64,000 nt of DNA from Himantopus leucocephalus. Taxonomy: Eukaryota; Chordata; Aves; Charadriiformes; Recurvirostridae. The first letter of the stretch is position 1, and each line of letters begins with the position of its first letter. The translations under genes were made by a program, and so were the position numbers. The stretch lies in NCBI GenBank assembly GCA_003993805.1, contig RSEF01000001.1, forward strand, positions 65,819,017 to 65,883,016. The letters are read 5' to 3'. The notes beneath the pieces were generated by a model. It saw only the letters and a program-made list of their open reading frames with translations, was not told where the DNA came from and ran no database searches. Of this stretch, positions 11,605 to 23,514 are shown in pieces.

Positions 11605-11913
11605 TGAAAGCTGGAGAGGGACTTTTTACAAGGGCATGTAGTGATAGGATGAGGGGTAATGGCTCCAAACTGGATGAGGGTAGATTTAGATTAGATATTA
11701 GGAAGAATTTTTTCACTCTGAGGGTGGTGAGGCACTGGAACAGGTTGCCCAGAGAAGTTGTGGATGCTCCATCCCTGAGGGTGTTTAAGGCCAGGCTGGA
11801 TGGGGCTTTGAGCAACCTGGTCTAGTGGGAAGTGTCCCTGCCCATGGCAGGGGGGTTGGAACTCGATGATCTTTAAGGTCCCTTCCAACCTAAACCATTC
11901 TATGATTCTATGA
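11605..11913 (+). repeat. CR1 LINE, 5'-truncated 3' end
   Basis: A well-preserved CR1 3' segment. It contains GCTGGAGAGGGACTTTTTAC, GGTGGTGAGGCACTGGAACA, TGCCCATGGCAGGGGGGTTG and CCTTCCAACC, and ends with two copies of the tail unit (ATTCTATGATTCTATGA) at 11899-11913. It is closely related to the copy at 5215-5551 but less diverged from the usual consensus. No clear target-site duplication is visible. Confidence 0.96.
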
Positions 11914-12775
11914 AAATGTGGAGATAAATTTTTCTCAGGATGATGGCGATCTGCACTTGATTCCTGCAAAACGAATCAAGAATGCAACAAGCATATGTAC
12001 ATCACCATGTTCTTCAGTGAATCCAGCTGACCTCAATACTGTTGCCTGCAAAAGGGCAGGGAGCTTCAGAGCGTGTGGCTATACTGCATCTTGAGTGTGA
12101 GCGCAAACTTCTTTCATGCCTAAATCGTTTGGACGAAAGCCTGTACTGAGGAACGGGGTTTAGTACGTATTTGAGCAGAGGAGCCCAGAGGAGCTCCTTT
12201 CCTTCCCTCCCTTCCAGACTGCAACGAGAAAGCAGAGGCAGAGATTTACTATGCGTGTATATAGGCAAAGGGGTCTTGGGGGCTCGGGCTAGCAGCTATC
12301 TCTCCCACCAGCACAGTCAAAACTCCCAGCCCCAATTCAAAGTGATTATGTCTCTCTGAAGTTTTTACCGAGTAAAGATAAACACACATCCTGAAATGCT
12401 TTGTTAATACTATAGGGATGGGTTTGACACAGGGACCTGGTTTGAGAGAGGAGTTCTCCACTCCAAATAAAAAAATCTAGTCACTAGGTGATTTATTAGT
12501 CCCTCTTCAACGCTACTTTTGTTTTAAGAGGGCTTCAGTTTCCCTCTGCTGACTGGAATTTCTCATTTATGTTGGAGAAGTATTGCTCCTTGACTTGAAA
12601 AATGACTTCCAGAGAGCAATAAATGCTGCAGGCCTCATCCAGTGGCTTTGGGCATGACAGCTCACCACCGGTCACTTTGCCACAGCATCCTTGCCATTCA
12701 TCCCGTTTTCTCTTTTTTTGCCTTATGCTTTACATATGTTTGTAATTAGCTTTTCTTTTTTTTTTTTTTTTTTTT
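11914..12775. other. Intergenic sequence up to assembly gap
   Basis: Non-coding sequence with no recognised gene. It ends in a T homopolymer from about 12751 that runs directly into the N gap, the usual place for an assembly to break. Confidence 0.45.
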
Positions 12776-12875
12776 NNNNNNNNNNNNNNNNNNNNNNNNN
12801 NNNNNNNNNNNNNNNNNNNNNNNNNNNNNNNNNNNNNNNNNNNNNNNNNNNNNNNNNNNNNNNNNNNNNNNNNNN
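12776..12875. other. Assembly gap of 100 N
   Basis: Exactly 100 consecutive N, the conventional placeholder for a gap of unknown size. It is preceded by a T run and followed immediately by a CR1 3' tail, so the missing sequence very probably includes the body of that CR1 element. Confidence 0.99.
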
Positions 12876-12910
12876 TCCCTTCCAACCTTAACAATTCTAT
12901 GATTCTATGA
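12876..12910 (+). repeat. CR1 LINE 3' tail, body lost in the gap
   Basis: Only the last 35 bases survive: TCCCTTCCAACCTTA, then two ATTCTATGA-type tail units ending at 12910. This matches the 3' ends at 5551 and 11913 and has the same orientation. The rest of the element is hidden by the preceding N run. Confidence 0.9.
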
Positions 12911-15900
12911 TTACTTAAGATGTTGTGTAGAACAGGTCTGGTAGTGCCTATCTTTGGGCTAAACGTGTTGATTAACTGCCTCTTGCTGTCCCAAATCCCA
13001 TGCTATTCTCCAACTGGGGTAAAATTTCCCATTTGCAGCCCTAGCGATGCATAGGGAGGCTGGCTGCTGTTGACCAGGCTTTCTGTGGCGATTGAAGAGA
13101 CTGCATGAGTAATTCACACACCATTTTCTAAAGTGCATGTAGATCTCTGAAGAACAATGATAATTTTTTTTTTGTAAATATGGTATAATTATAAACATGT
13201 ACAAGTCTTCCCAAATACAGGGATATATTGCAGTTATCTTTCTAGCTGATTTGCCTGTACAGATTTGGACAGATCTCCAACACTCTGATAATATCTTCTG
13301 ACAGTGCCTGAAATCTCCTTATATTTCCTTATATCCTTATGCAGGATAATGGGAGTTGTGCCTGGGGATCCTTCTGCAGCCTCCAGCTCAGCTTCTGCAA
13401 TAGCAATGAGCAGTACTCAGTCCTGTGGGAGTTAACAGCGCGTCTTGTTTCATGCAAGATTTAGACTCCGGCGTTGTGCTGAGGCTTCTTCAAAGGCATC
13501 CAGGAAGAGCAAGGTTGCCAAACCTCACTGCAGCCCTAATGGGATTCAGTCATGCAGTTCCCGTAGGCGGCTGTGAAAAGCCCACTCTCAGCTCCATATC
13601 TTGCTATTTGCATAATGTTCACACCCCCATGCTGTAGCTTGGCTAGCGTCAGTCCCTAGGAGGCAACTTGTCTTTGGCTGTCTTAAAGAGCTGCAATTTA
13701 GTTGATGTGCCCAAAGAAAACACAGGAAACACATCAGAGTAAAGAAGGAAATCAAGAGAAAATCAGATAACAACACTCATCCTCAGCATTGCCTTGAAAG
13801 AAAGGAGTTAGATGTAAAGAACAGAAGGAGCAGCCACCAACTGAATAGGTCAGGTTACCAGCATGAGGCTATTTAGACAGCGATAGTAGGAATGGTGATC
13901 AGATATGCAAAGCTTTTGAGATGCAGATTTAGATTCCCCTGGTCAATGGCATGGCTCCAGATGTTCTCTAGTGTAGCGGGGCAGATTTTTTTCCACTGTA
14001 ATCCTGCTTTCTCCTCCAGGTTTCCCTGACCGTAAACTTTTCATTAGTGCCCTTAACATGAGGCACAAAAGTCTTCGAACTAACACCTGTTGCATCTATT
14101 TTTATAAGCCAAGGGACTGATCGGTTCCACAGGGGATTGAAGAATAAAATGTATTTAGTAGCCACAAAGGTTTCCTATTAACTTTATGTTTCTTTTCCGT
14201 TCAAAACTTGGGACTATATAGCCTATATGTGCTGCCTGCCGCTGTTTCTTTTTGACGTAAACCTCTCTTTGTTTTGCTCCTTTAAACTCGGTGCCAGATT
14301 CTGCTCGCGCTTGTGCCCATGTAGATCCAAAATAACTCCTTGGATGCTAATGATGCAATTCCAGGCTGTCTCTGGGGTTACTGAGAATAGGAGCTGGCCC
14401 TTGTCGGTTCAAATTTACCTTTGATGCAGCTTCACTGAGGGTGAAGGAGCTGCCATGAGGGTATTTTGGCCTCACCGCCCCATGACACTAAATGTTTCCT
14501 TGCAGGCTGCAAACAGTTGGAGTGTTGTCCAGCCAAACGTGGTGAGCGCAGCGGGTCACATACCTCTCCTAAAGCTCTGGAGCTAAACTGGGTCAGCGGA
14601 GGCACGACAGTCCACATCAGCTACGGAGTGGCCCATGTTATTTATGTGAAGGAAGAAAAATATGTGGGGACGCATCCATCCAAACCTGTAACTGGAAGTG
14701 ACAGAGGCGAGGGGAGTTCCCCGCGCCGCTCACTCATCAGAGATCCTCCATAATAACCCCCGACGGAGAGAGCCTCTTCCTGGGCAGCTGCAGATTTAAT
14801 TTTTGTCTTTGTCCAGCCCAAGCAGCTCAGATCTCTAAAGAAGTGGATTTTCTATACAATAGAGGTGGGATGCATCGATGCGTGAGGAGGGGGCGGGACA
14901 CCAGGTGTCTATGAATGAGCTAACGAGGATCCCAAAATGCCTCCGTATCCCTCCCCTGCCCCCTTGTTCTGCCCTTGGACGGTAACATGGAGCAGCACAA
15001 TGAATCAGTATTAGCCCCGGCGCAGCTGCGAGAGGTCAGGCCCTGCACTTTTGTACGGGTGTCTTTAATTTAGGCTCCTCGGGGACTCATTTTTCAACCG
15101 ACAAGAGGGCTAATGCTCGAGCTATCGGGGGAAATGACATCAGTCGATGAGAGGACAGGCGTTTTAAGAAAGGCAGCTTGTACTTTAACCTCTCCTACCA
15201 CACCCTCGGTGTGATGATGAGGTAGCCTTTTCTGTCTTGCTCTCTTTTTAGTAGCCTGTGTAAAGTCAATAGCATAAATCTGTGCACCTATTCTGCCACT
15301 GATTTTCAGGAATGCAAAACTTAAGGAAATAGGGAATTGCTTTTGGTGGCACTCAGCGGAAGGTTAAGTCCAGAGAGACAAAGTCTGACAGCAAAAGAGG
15401 CAGAGGTAGATGCGTGCTTTTTGCTAACTGCATCACAGGGAGAGTTAAGATTATCTTCATTCTGGTCTACTCTCCCGACCGCTAAATATTAAGCCCTTTT
15501 GATCGGCTCTGATGCTCTCCAATGCTGCGTGCTACTCGCACACTATTATTTTCTACCTAGTTTTATTGACATGGCCTAAGTTATTAACTGCAAGCTATTT
15601 CTCCAGGGAAAATTAGGTTGTCCAGGCAATCGATGAGGAAGAGAAGGGATGCCTCATGCACATGGAGCAGGACCCCTCTGTCTTCAGTCTTTGGATAATT
15701 AAAAAGTAGCATTAATGAACTACTGGAGGGTGCAGCCCTTCCCGGCTGGAATGGTGGTGGCTGTGATGGTGGCAGGAGGGAAATGGCGGTGAAGGCAACA
15801 GGGCAATCCTCAGCACCAGGAATGGGATACATACTGGGGCAAAACATCCACTCTGAGGAGTGGTTACTAGATGCGAGCACTGGCCTGGCTGCCTTCTCAT

Positions 15901-17794
15901 TGAGACTAAGGAAATCTGAAGTAAATGTAGAAAAATCAGAGGAACAGCACCTGCACAAAAACTACAGTAAAGCAGGAAAGGAAACAGGCTATGAAAGTTG
16001 TTATCCAGCATCTGTGCTGAAAAGCAAAAATAAAAATTTCCACCACGTACGCTGGTATAAATTAGTATTATTCCTACCAAAGTAAGTGGACTTACACTGG
16101 CATAAACACAAAGAAAAATGAGGTCTCATAAAGAACAACGGTCTCTGGATTAAATCCATTACTGGTGGAAGCAAATACATTCCGCAGACCTCAAAGGAGC
16201 CATGCCTGTTTGTACCCAGGGTGAATTTGGTTCATTTTCCCCGGAGGCCTTTTTCCATTTCAAATATAGCGTGCACGCAGATGGCCAGAGCAACAATGGG
16301 GTGCCCAGCTTTGTATTAAAACAGGCAGCTCGACTTCGGCTTGAACGTAGTGACATGCTCCACTGTGATTTTATTTTTAGAGCTATCAGTGAACAATATT
16401 TCAACTCCTCGTCGACTTTGGCTTTCAGATCCTCAAGCATCGATGGCTAATATTGACAGGAGCCCTACTATAGCTATTTAAGCAATATGAGCTTGCATGT
16501 GTACTTACATACATATATGTAGATACTATTGTTTATATATGTTCATATATATATGCTGCTGTTTGTTATATCACAGACACACACGCAAAAATGCACAGAG
16601 TTATTATTGATTATAATAATCCCTTGGAAATTAGACACTGCTATGTGTTTTGGCTCAATTTATCTACTTTCCTTCAGAGTCAACCTTGCCTTCTCTTCAG
16701 GAGTGCTGAATAGCCACTGCTCCCATCTGGCTGTGGCAGCCACATGTAATCTTCTCCTCTGAAAATCACATCTAGCTCTCACAAGCTTGCTTATGATGTG
16801 TCCTGGGCTGTTGGTCCTTCTCTTCTTTTCAAATAAAAATATTCTCATTATACGTCTGCAGTTATCTAGCTGGAGGATGAGTCCAACAACCATACAACTG
16901 GCAGCTGCTCTTCTTGAAATGGGACTTCACAAAGCTTCACCTCAGACTTCACCTCAGGCCCATTTCAGCTTTGCCTGTCATGCTAAGAAATGTATTTTTG
17001 AAAGCATATCTCTGTCGTCAGGAACGCTGGGTCTTCTGCTGCTTTTCCAAACAGCGGCACCTCAGGCATCTCTGGCTGTGTTGCAAGTTTGCAGGCAAAC
17101 AGAATGGCCACCGAGCACCTGCTTTATTAATTACAGAAGTGTTAACTGGTACAGAAGAAGGTGGCCTTTTATTCCTCCTGGGGCTCTTTTCACCTGAGCA
17201 GCCCCCGTGAAGGGCAGAGACACCTTTGGTCCCCCCTGTTCCCGGAGGTAGAAGGGAGCTAATGTTGCTGTGGCACCGCAAAAGGTCAGTGATGAGCACA
17301 AGCCTGAGTGTCCTCCCTTTCGGCCAGGAAACAAGTAGGGGTCATTGGCTGAGACCTAATGATACCTACAATTGATGAATGCAGGAATTACAGGGGGATG
17401 TGATAGCTGAGGGGCATATTACACAGCGTGCCTTTCCAAGGGCTAATTATGGCAGATGCAAGGACTTTGCTCCTGCATTGAAACCCGCTTAAATCAGTTT
17501 TATGCAGATGTAGCCTGATGGTCTGGTCCCAGGAGCGGTACTTTCAGTCTCTCCGTGAGTCAGATTGGTGGGTTCCAATAAGCCGTGACCAGGACAATGC
17601 CAGTGGCTTGAGCTCTTATGCTAGATGCTTGCGTGCTCCTGAGGACCATGTTGGGAGCCGGGTTTTACAAAGGGACATCCCAGGAAACCCCTTTGCCTGC
17701 AAGTCTCTTTGTGGAGGGGATGAGCTTGGGCAGCCAAGCTGCTACAGGCCCCTCTCCATCATAAGAAGACTCAAGGCAAAGGAATCCTCCTTGA

Positions 17795-17817
17795 GTAGCA
17801 ACCTTGAAGGTTGCTAC
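17795..17817. repeat. Perfect 23-bp palindrome (11-bp arms, 1-base centre)
   Basis: GTAGCAACCTT at 17795-17805 is followed by a single G and then by its exact reverse complement to 17817. It could be a symmetric protein-binding site or a chance hairpin. The half sites are oriented outward compared with an RFX X-box, so I do not call it one. Confidence 0.7.
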
Positions 17818-20800
17818 AGCTTATAACATGCCATATGAAAAACCTTCACTGATCATTTATCATTGGCACAGGGCAATTTTACGTAGTGGAACAAGGAACC
17901 AGACCCTGTCTTCATTTCTGATCACATCCCCTTTCATAGCTGTTCAAATTTGATTTATAAATTCACACAGATTATTTTTTTTTTCAGAAGAAAAGTACAT
18001 TTTGCTCAAAAAACATTAAAAGATCTCACCTACCACTGATTCCTGATAGCACTTCCCAGCAAAAAATTTGTCAAAGAAAGATCTGTCTATCACTCTGTCT
18101 GTAGCACTCCTAATGAGGCCAAGTCCTGGTTCACAGCTCAAGACATCTGCTCACTCACAACAACAACAGATAAGCATTAAGGTTTTGTCAGTCTTCTGAC
18201 AGTTTTGAGTGCAACACATCTAATACTGTCTTCACCCACACTCTGACCAGCTTCAGTGATGTTAATCCCAAGTTACATCCAGGTTTGCATGCCGAACATT
18301 GTATTTACTCCTTAAAAGACTGTAAAGTAGTTGAAAAATGTTGCTGTGAAGCACTGCTGCATTTGCAGATAGATTTTTTTTCTACGGATGCTCAGCCACT
18401 TGGTGGTGCTACAGAAAGGGTCTGCTTCGCTGCTTTCTTCCTTTCTCTTGTCTCATAAGTATTGCCTTTGCAATGGTCAGGTTGAAATCTTAGAAAACTA
18501 GCTATTGCATTTCCCCACCAAATAAGTTTGTAGAATTACAACCTCAGCCAATTCATTTCCCTCTATTAGATACTTGATCTACACATTTCCAATGGAGCTG
18601 AAAATTGTAGAAGAGAGGGTGTCCCAGGAGAATTCACCATTTAAAAAGGAACGTGCCCCACGCCACCTTATGCTTGCTTTCCCCAACAATCCAGCACCAA
18701 TTTTTGTTTTTCTCTGGCATTACCACTTACAGAAAGCAAACGTTCAGATTGCACATTCAAGAGTTCACGCCACAGCGACACAGAGCAGAGGACGTGTGCC
18801 ACTCGGTGCGACGCCAGCGAGATCCGGGCACTGACACCCCTTTGGCTCCTTGGAAAACCCCGCGCACACTCTGTGGGTGCCAGCTGGCACACGGGGAGGA
18901 AAGGCGAAAACCCTCCTTTTTATCAAGCCAGGCCAAAAAGGAGATGAAAGCCCCGATGGAGCAAAGTTCTTGAGCTTTGTGTCTAGGTCCTAAGGGGGAA
19001 ATGTCCACAACAAGCCTGCCGCATCTGCCCCAGCAAGTGACTGTGGGTTGGGGAACAAAGGGAGGGAATAGAAGTGGGGAGGGATGAGACAGAAGACTTC
19101 AGACGGTATTATGGTGAGGAGGGGATGAATGAAGAGGGAGAAGATTAGTAATTTCCAGCTGTTTTGAAGCAGCACTTGATTGATTCTAGGCAGCCTAACT
19201 GGTGTCCTCTTCGTAGGCTCTGGTGCCAGCGAAGGCTTCTGTGCATAGAGCCCTTGCAGAGATTAGCACAAGCTGAGGTAAAGTGAGAAGGATTTGGCCT
19301 TGCTAAAGCAATGGGAAGTATGCAGAGGTCATGTTGCTCCTCTTATTAAATTTGAATACTTTTTTCATCTTGGTAACAGACCATCAAACGTGTTCCTTAG
19401 AAATGAGTGTCCTGTTCCATTAAAAATAAATCTGTTTCTTTCTTACAACACAATTAGTGTCAGCAAAGCACTCTGCAGATCCGAGAAGATTTATTTTTGT
19501 ATAATTCTTGTGAGGCAGGAAAGAGCATTCTAGTTCTGGAGGAGAGATAAGGAGACACAAGTTTAAAAGTGTTTTTAGGCCCTGGGCCAAATTTTCTGAT
19601 TTGCCATAGCTCACGGAGGAGAAGAGAGGCATCTCTTCAAGCCTCTGTGGACTTGCTGGGGAAGCTAGATCTTTCCTACAGTTAGCACGATCCAAAGCAT
19701 TGTGGGCTTTGCATTAATATGGAGAAGCTGGTGGCATGAATGGGTTGCTTTGCTTCTCCCTGTAGGATTGTAGCTGCATCTTCTCTTCAGATCTGTGTTG
19801 TCTTTTTGGGGTTGTCGAACTGTGACTGTCTGTGGACACAGTGCAGGCTGGAGAAGCCTAGGGGTGGCTGTCGTGTGGGCCAGCTAGATCAGCTCCAAAG
19901 AAAACAACTTGTCATTTTAGCATAGCAAGAACATCTCTTCCCCACCCCTAAACTCCCCCACCCCAGCTGTGACACTCACCCTGCTGTGGGCCCGGCAATG
20001 AGGATGGCGTTGGAGTCACTGTCCTCCTGGACACCAACGCACGAGGGGGTGGCGTCCTCTGCTCCCCTACGCCCGCTATGGGGGTTTTGGAAATTTGCAA
20101 TTCCCTTTATACTGCATGAGAAGCACAAAGGAGACACAAGAGAGCCACGAAACCTTCCCCGCTCGCAATTCCCTAGCCAGCGAAATGAAATTTTCATGCA
20201 TAATGAGGCTTTGATCAATTTTGTCGCTTAGCCAATTTGCTATTGATTTAAAGAATTCTCTCTGCTAGCAAATAGGCGTAAAGGATGGGTTTTTAAAAAG
20301 ATCTAATGGAAAATTATATTTGATCTTTGGGCATCTATACGCGAACAGATTCATTTTCCATTTAACTGCTCTTTGTAGTTTGCTGCCCCAGATTTCTGGG
20401 TATGTCCGTTTCCTGTGGAAGTCATGCTGTATCATTGGTACACATCCTAAAGTCATAATGTTCTGTTTACATCTTTCTAATCACTTGCCATAAAATGATC
20501 ATATTGCCATTAAGAGTTTTTATTATTTGACCTAATTTTATTTACAAGTCATAGACAACACTATTTTCGAAAGCCAGGAAGTGGTGGCAGACAAATGAAA
20601 AGTAAACAAAATAAAGCTAAAGGAAGCTGGCAGCCTCCGTTCTGAATCTACTTTCTAATTTAGTATTGTTTTGACTTCGACAAACTAATGATTACTGAAG
20701 GAAAAATACAGCCAGTCTTACAGCTATGCGGCCCTGATGAACACTGCGCTGAACTCCAGTATTTCACTGGGAATTTAGAGGGAGGTGGGGAGCAGGAGGT

Positions 20801-22268
20801 GATTTCTCAGGGCCAGACTGCGTCCCTAGCACAGAGTCCGTGGCAAGGGGTGGAGTTCTCCACCGTTCCCGAAAACACTTCCAGGAGGGGAAACGGCTAC
20901 TTTTTGGGAAGGCACAATTCAGCCCTTGCTCCCCTTTGGCTATGGAGGGAAGGAGGCTGCCGGCCAGCCTGCACCACATGTGGCAAAGAGGGAATAGAGA
21001 CCTGCTTTGACATCTGTTCCCCACAGATTTGTTTCCTAACAGGGTTAAGGTGGCACACAGTGCCCTCTTCTCCTCTAGACCTGAACCGTATACCCATTCT
21101 GCCAAGCCGGGGTCGTACCCAGGGGAGCGATGTGTGTTATCAGTCAAATATAACGAATGCTGTTCTTTCTGATGAGGAACATCATTGTATGTCTATCATA
21201 ACGCGGTGGATGCCAATAGCTGCGTGAAAAGAGCGATACAATCTAGACACAGACCCACAGACCTCAACATCAAAACAAACACCTTGTGCAAAACATACTT
21301 TTGGTTTTCTTCATCACAGGCATCAGCGCAATGAACACCACGCAAAAGCCACAAACGAGGCCAGAACGTCGTTCCTTCTAGGATCTACCCAGTGATATCT
21401 CCATTTGACCGGACTGGGCAGGAAATCCCAGAGTCCTGGAGGGATGTATCTGCCCCATCTCATCCATGAGTCATCCAGGATGAAGGGGTCAAAATGGCAA
21501 AAGTTCACGCTTCCCCATTTTATGTTCCCATACAAACACCCCCGCACGAAGGCCCCCGCAGCGTGCGGCTCCCTGGCAGGATGCCCCCGAGCCCCTCAAC
21601 ACCTTGGCTGCATCTCACTTCCACCCTCTCCGCTCCGGCTGCCTCCCAGCCCCAACCCAACTGGCGGCCGCACAGCTCCACCCTTTTCCGCCACAACTCG
21701 CAGGCACCGCCAAAGTCAGCCCGTCTTTTCCGGCTAAAGGGTTTGGGGTTGCAGCACTGAAAACCGAGGTTTAGACCACTTTGCTTGCCCTACCACGTGC
21801 ACCACTGTGCTGGGGAAGTTGAGGCCAGAGGCTTTGTGAAATGGTGGCCGGGGGATGACCACCCTCAGCGATGCTTCGGAGAAGCCATGTGTCTTTAAAC
21901 CGTGCCGAGAGTGGTTGTTCCATGTGTGGGATCCGGCAGTGGGCAAAATAGGCCCGGCGGAGATCCGGCTGCCTGCACCTGGTCTAATGTGCTGGTGGTT
22001 GAAAGTGATGCAGCCAGTCAGTATCTCAAAATAAGGGCAAAAAAAGAGAGGTGGCGGAAGGGAGGGAACCGGAGGCGAAGAAGGGAAGTGATAAGACGAG
22101 GGGAGCGCGCTGCTGAGTGACTTAATTACTTTTTTCACTTCTTTTTTTGCAGTTTGCCTTGGTGAGATGCGCAATCCAGCGACCACAGCCCGCCGCAACT
22201 GCCGGCTCACGATGACGAAAGCTGCAGTGTGGGTTTTCCTTATTGCAGCCTGCTGATGTATGCGGACT

Positions 22269-22287
22269 TTAATCCCGAAAGGATTAA
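22269..22287. promoter_or_regulatory. Inverted pair of TTAATCC sites (OTX/PITX/GSC-type homeodomain motif)
   Basis: TTAATCC at 22269-22275 and its exact reverse complement GGATTAA at 22281-22287 are separated by CGAAA. TAATCC is the known core of K50 (bicoid-class) homeodomain proteins. An inverted pair with a short spacer is compatible with dimer binding. Function is inferred from the motif only. Confidence 0.35.
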
Positions 22288-23049
22288 TGTGCCAAGGGAG
22301 GGAGGGGGGGCTGGTAGCTTGGACTGTATGGCTCAATTATTTAACAAAAATAATACGTAAATAACAAAGTAAACACACCATCACAGAGCTTTACTGGAAG
22401 AATATCTAAGCTGAAGGAGAAACAGGAAAGCAACAGAAGAAGAAGGAATTGTGTGTGCTCAGTCCTTCTGGAAACGCTGCAACGGAAGAGACCCTGAGCC
22501 TCAGCCCCCACATTTCAGTTTTCTCTCCTGTGCAGTTTGGGTTGTTTCTCCTCACTTCTCCGTGGTGCTGAGTGCCCCAGTTTAGCAATAGCTGTGAGGA
22601 GTTCAGGTATCACGCAGAACTGATGAGTGTAGAAAAGCAGATTTTACATGGGTAAAATCATGTCACATAAGCATACAGGCACACACATGCATATGTAAAT
22701 ATGTAAATGAATTTTCAGATCGGGAGATGTTAAATTCAGCAGGCGATTGGTATCCTCTGTGCTATGGATATTGCAATAAAACATACCAAGCAGTAGAAGA
22801 AATAGGTAGTATTACAGGAAAAAAAAAATAACACGTTAATTGTCTAAATTCTCAGTGAAAGCCACTGAAGCAAAGGCTTGAGGCTTGGAAATGGAATTTT
22901 AAAAGATGTTTTATGGACATACAGCTCCTCTCCTATTGAAAGTCTTATACTCTTATAAAGAACCCCAGCCTAAATTCCAGAGTCGTCTCCTAACAGACAT
23001 TACAAGTATTTCCTCAGTTTCTTCATTGCCCATAAAGCTCTGTAATGGG

Positions 23050-23212
23050 TCCAGGATCCAGATTCAGAGGGCCTAACTCCGCCTAAGTCTCTGTATTTCC
23101 TATTGCACGGACATCTCAAGAGACCTCGAGGCAATCAAACAACAAGAGAAGACACATGGATTTAGATGGAATTTATACCCTCTGAATCTGGGCCTTGGAT
23201 CCTGATCCAGGG
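23050..23212. repeat. Palindromic (MITE-like) element of about 160 bp
   Basis: AGATTCAGAGGG at 23060-23071 is matched by its exact reverse complement CCCTCTGAATCT at 23178-23189. Outside these arms the inverted similarity continues imperfectly (CCAGGATCC left, GGATCCTG right), and it is weak inside. The arrangement is that of a degraded non-autonomous DNA transposon. The family is not identified. Confidence 0.6.
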
Positions 23213-23488
23213 TGTGGGTTTGGGCCAGGCTGTTAATTACTTGATTGAAATACTGTTTTAATAGTGAACTGACATCTGTGGGATGCAAACAAGACACATC
23301 TCAACAGACCCCTGCTTGTCAAGGTAAAGTTTTTTTATACAGCTCCCTACAGAGAAAATCAGTGTTACAGTCTTAATCCTGAGCTTGCGTGACTGCTGTA
23401 ATTTTCATAAAGCATGCGATTTCGAGGGTTGGCTGTGATCTGCCAGGGCAGATAATATGCAGATACCTGCTGCAGGAAACAGATGGAT

Positions 23489-23514
23489 GCCAGCCGCCTC
23501 TGCCAGCCGCCTCT
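23489..23514. repeat. Tandem duplication of a 13-bp unit
   Basis: GCCAGCCGCCTCT occurs twice head to tail with no difference, at 23489-23501 and 23502-23514. It is a short, recent-looking tandem duplication, possibly polymorphic. Confidence 0.85.

Noticed and set aside
11583..11825. Open frames on both strands through the CR1 copy
   Set aside because: Explained by the 5'-truncated CR1 element.
17795..17817. RFX X-box call for the 23-bp palindrome
   Set aside because: Half sites AGCAAC and GTTGCT are in the opposite order to an X-box (GTTGCC then GGCAAC).
20688..21227. 179-codon plus-strand open frame
   Set aside because: No recognisable domain, no promoter or splice context; length is within chance expectation.
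21734..22336. 200-codon minus-strand open frame
   Set aside because: Composition-driven, no motif, and overlaps a patch with regulatory texture; chance frame.
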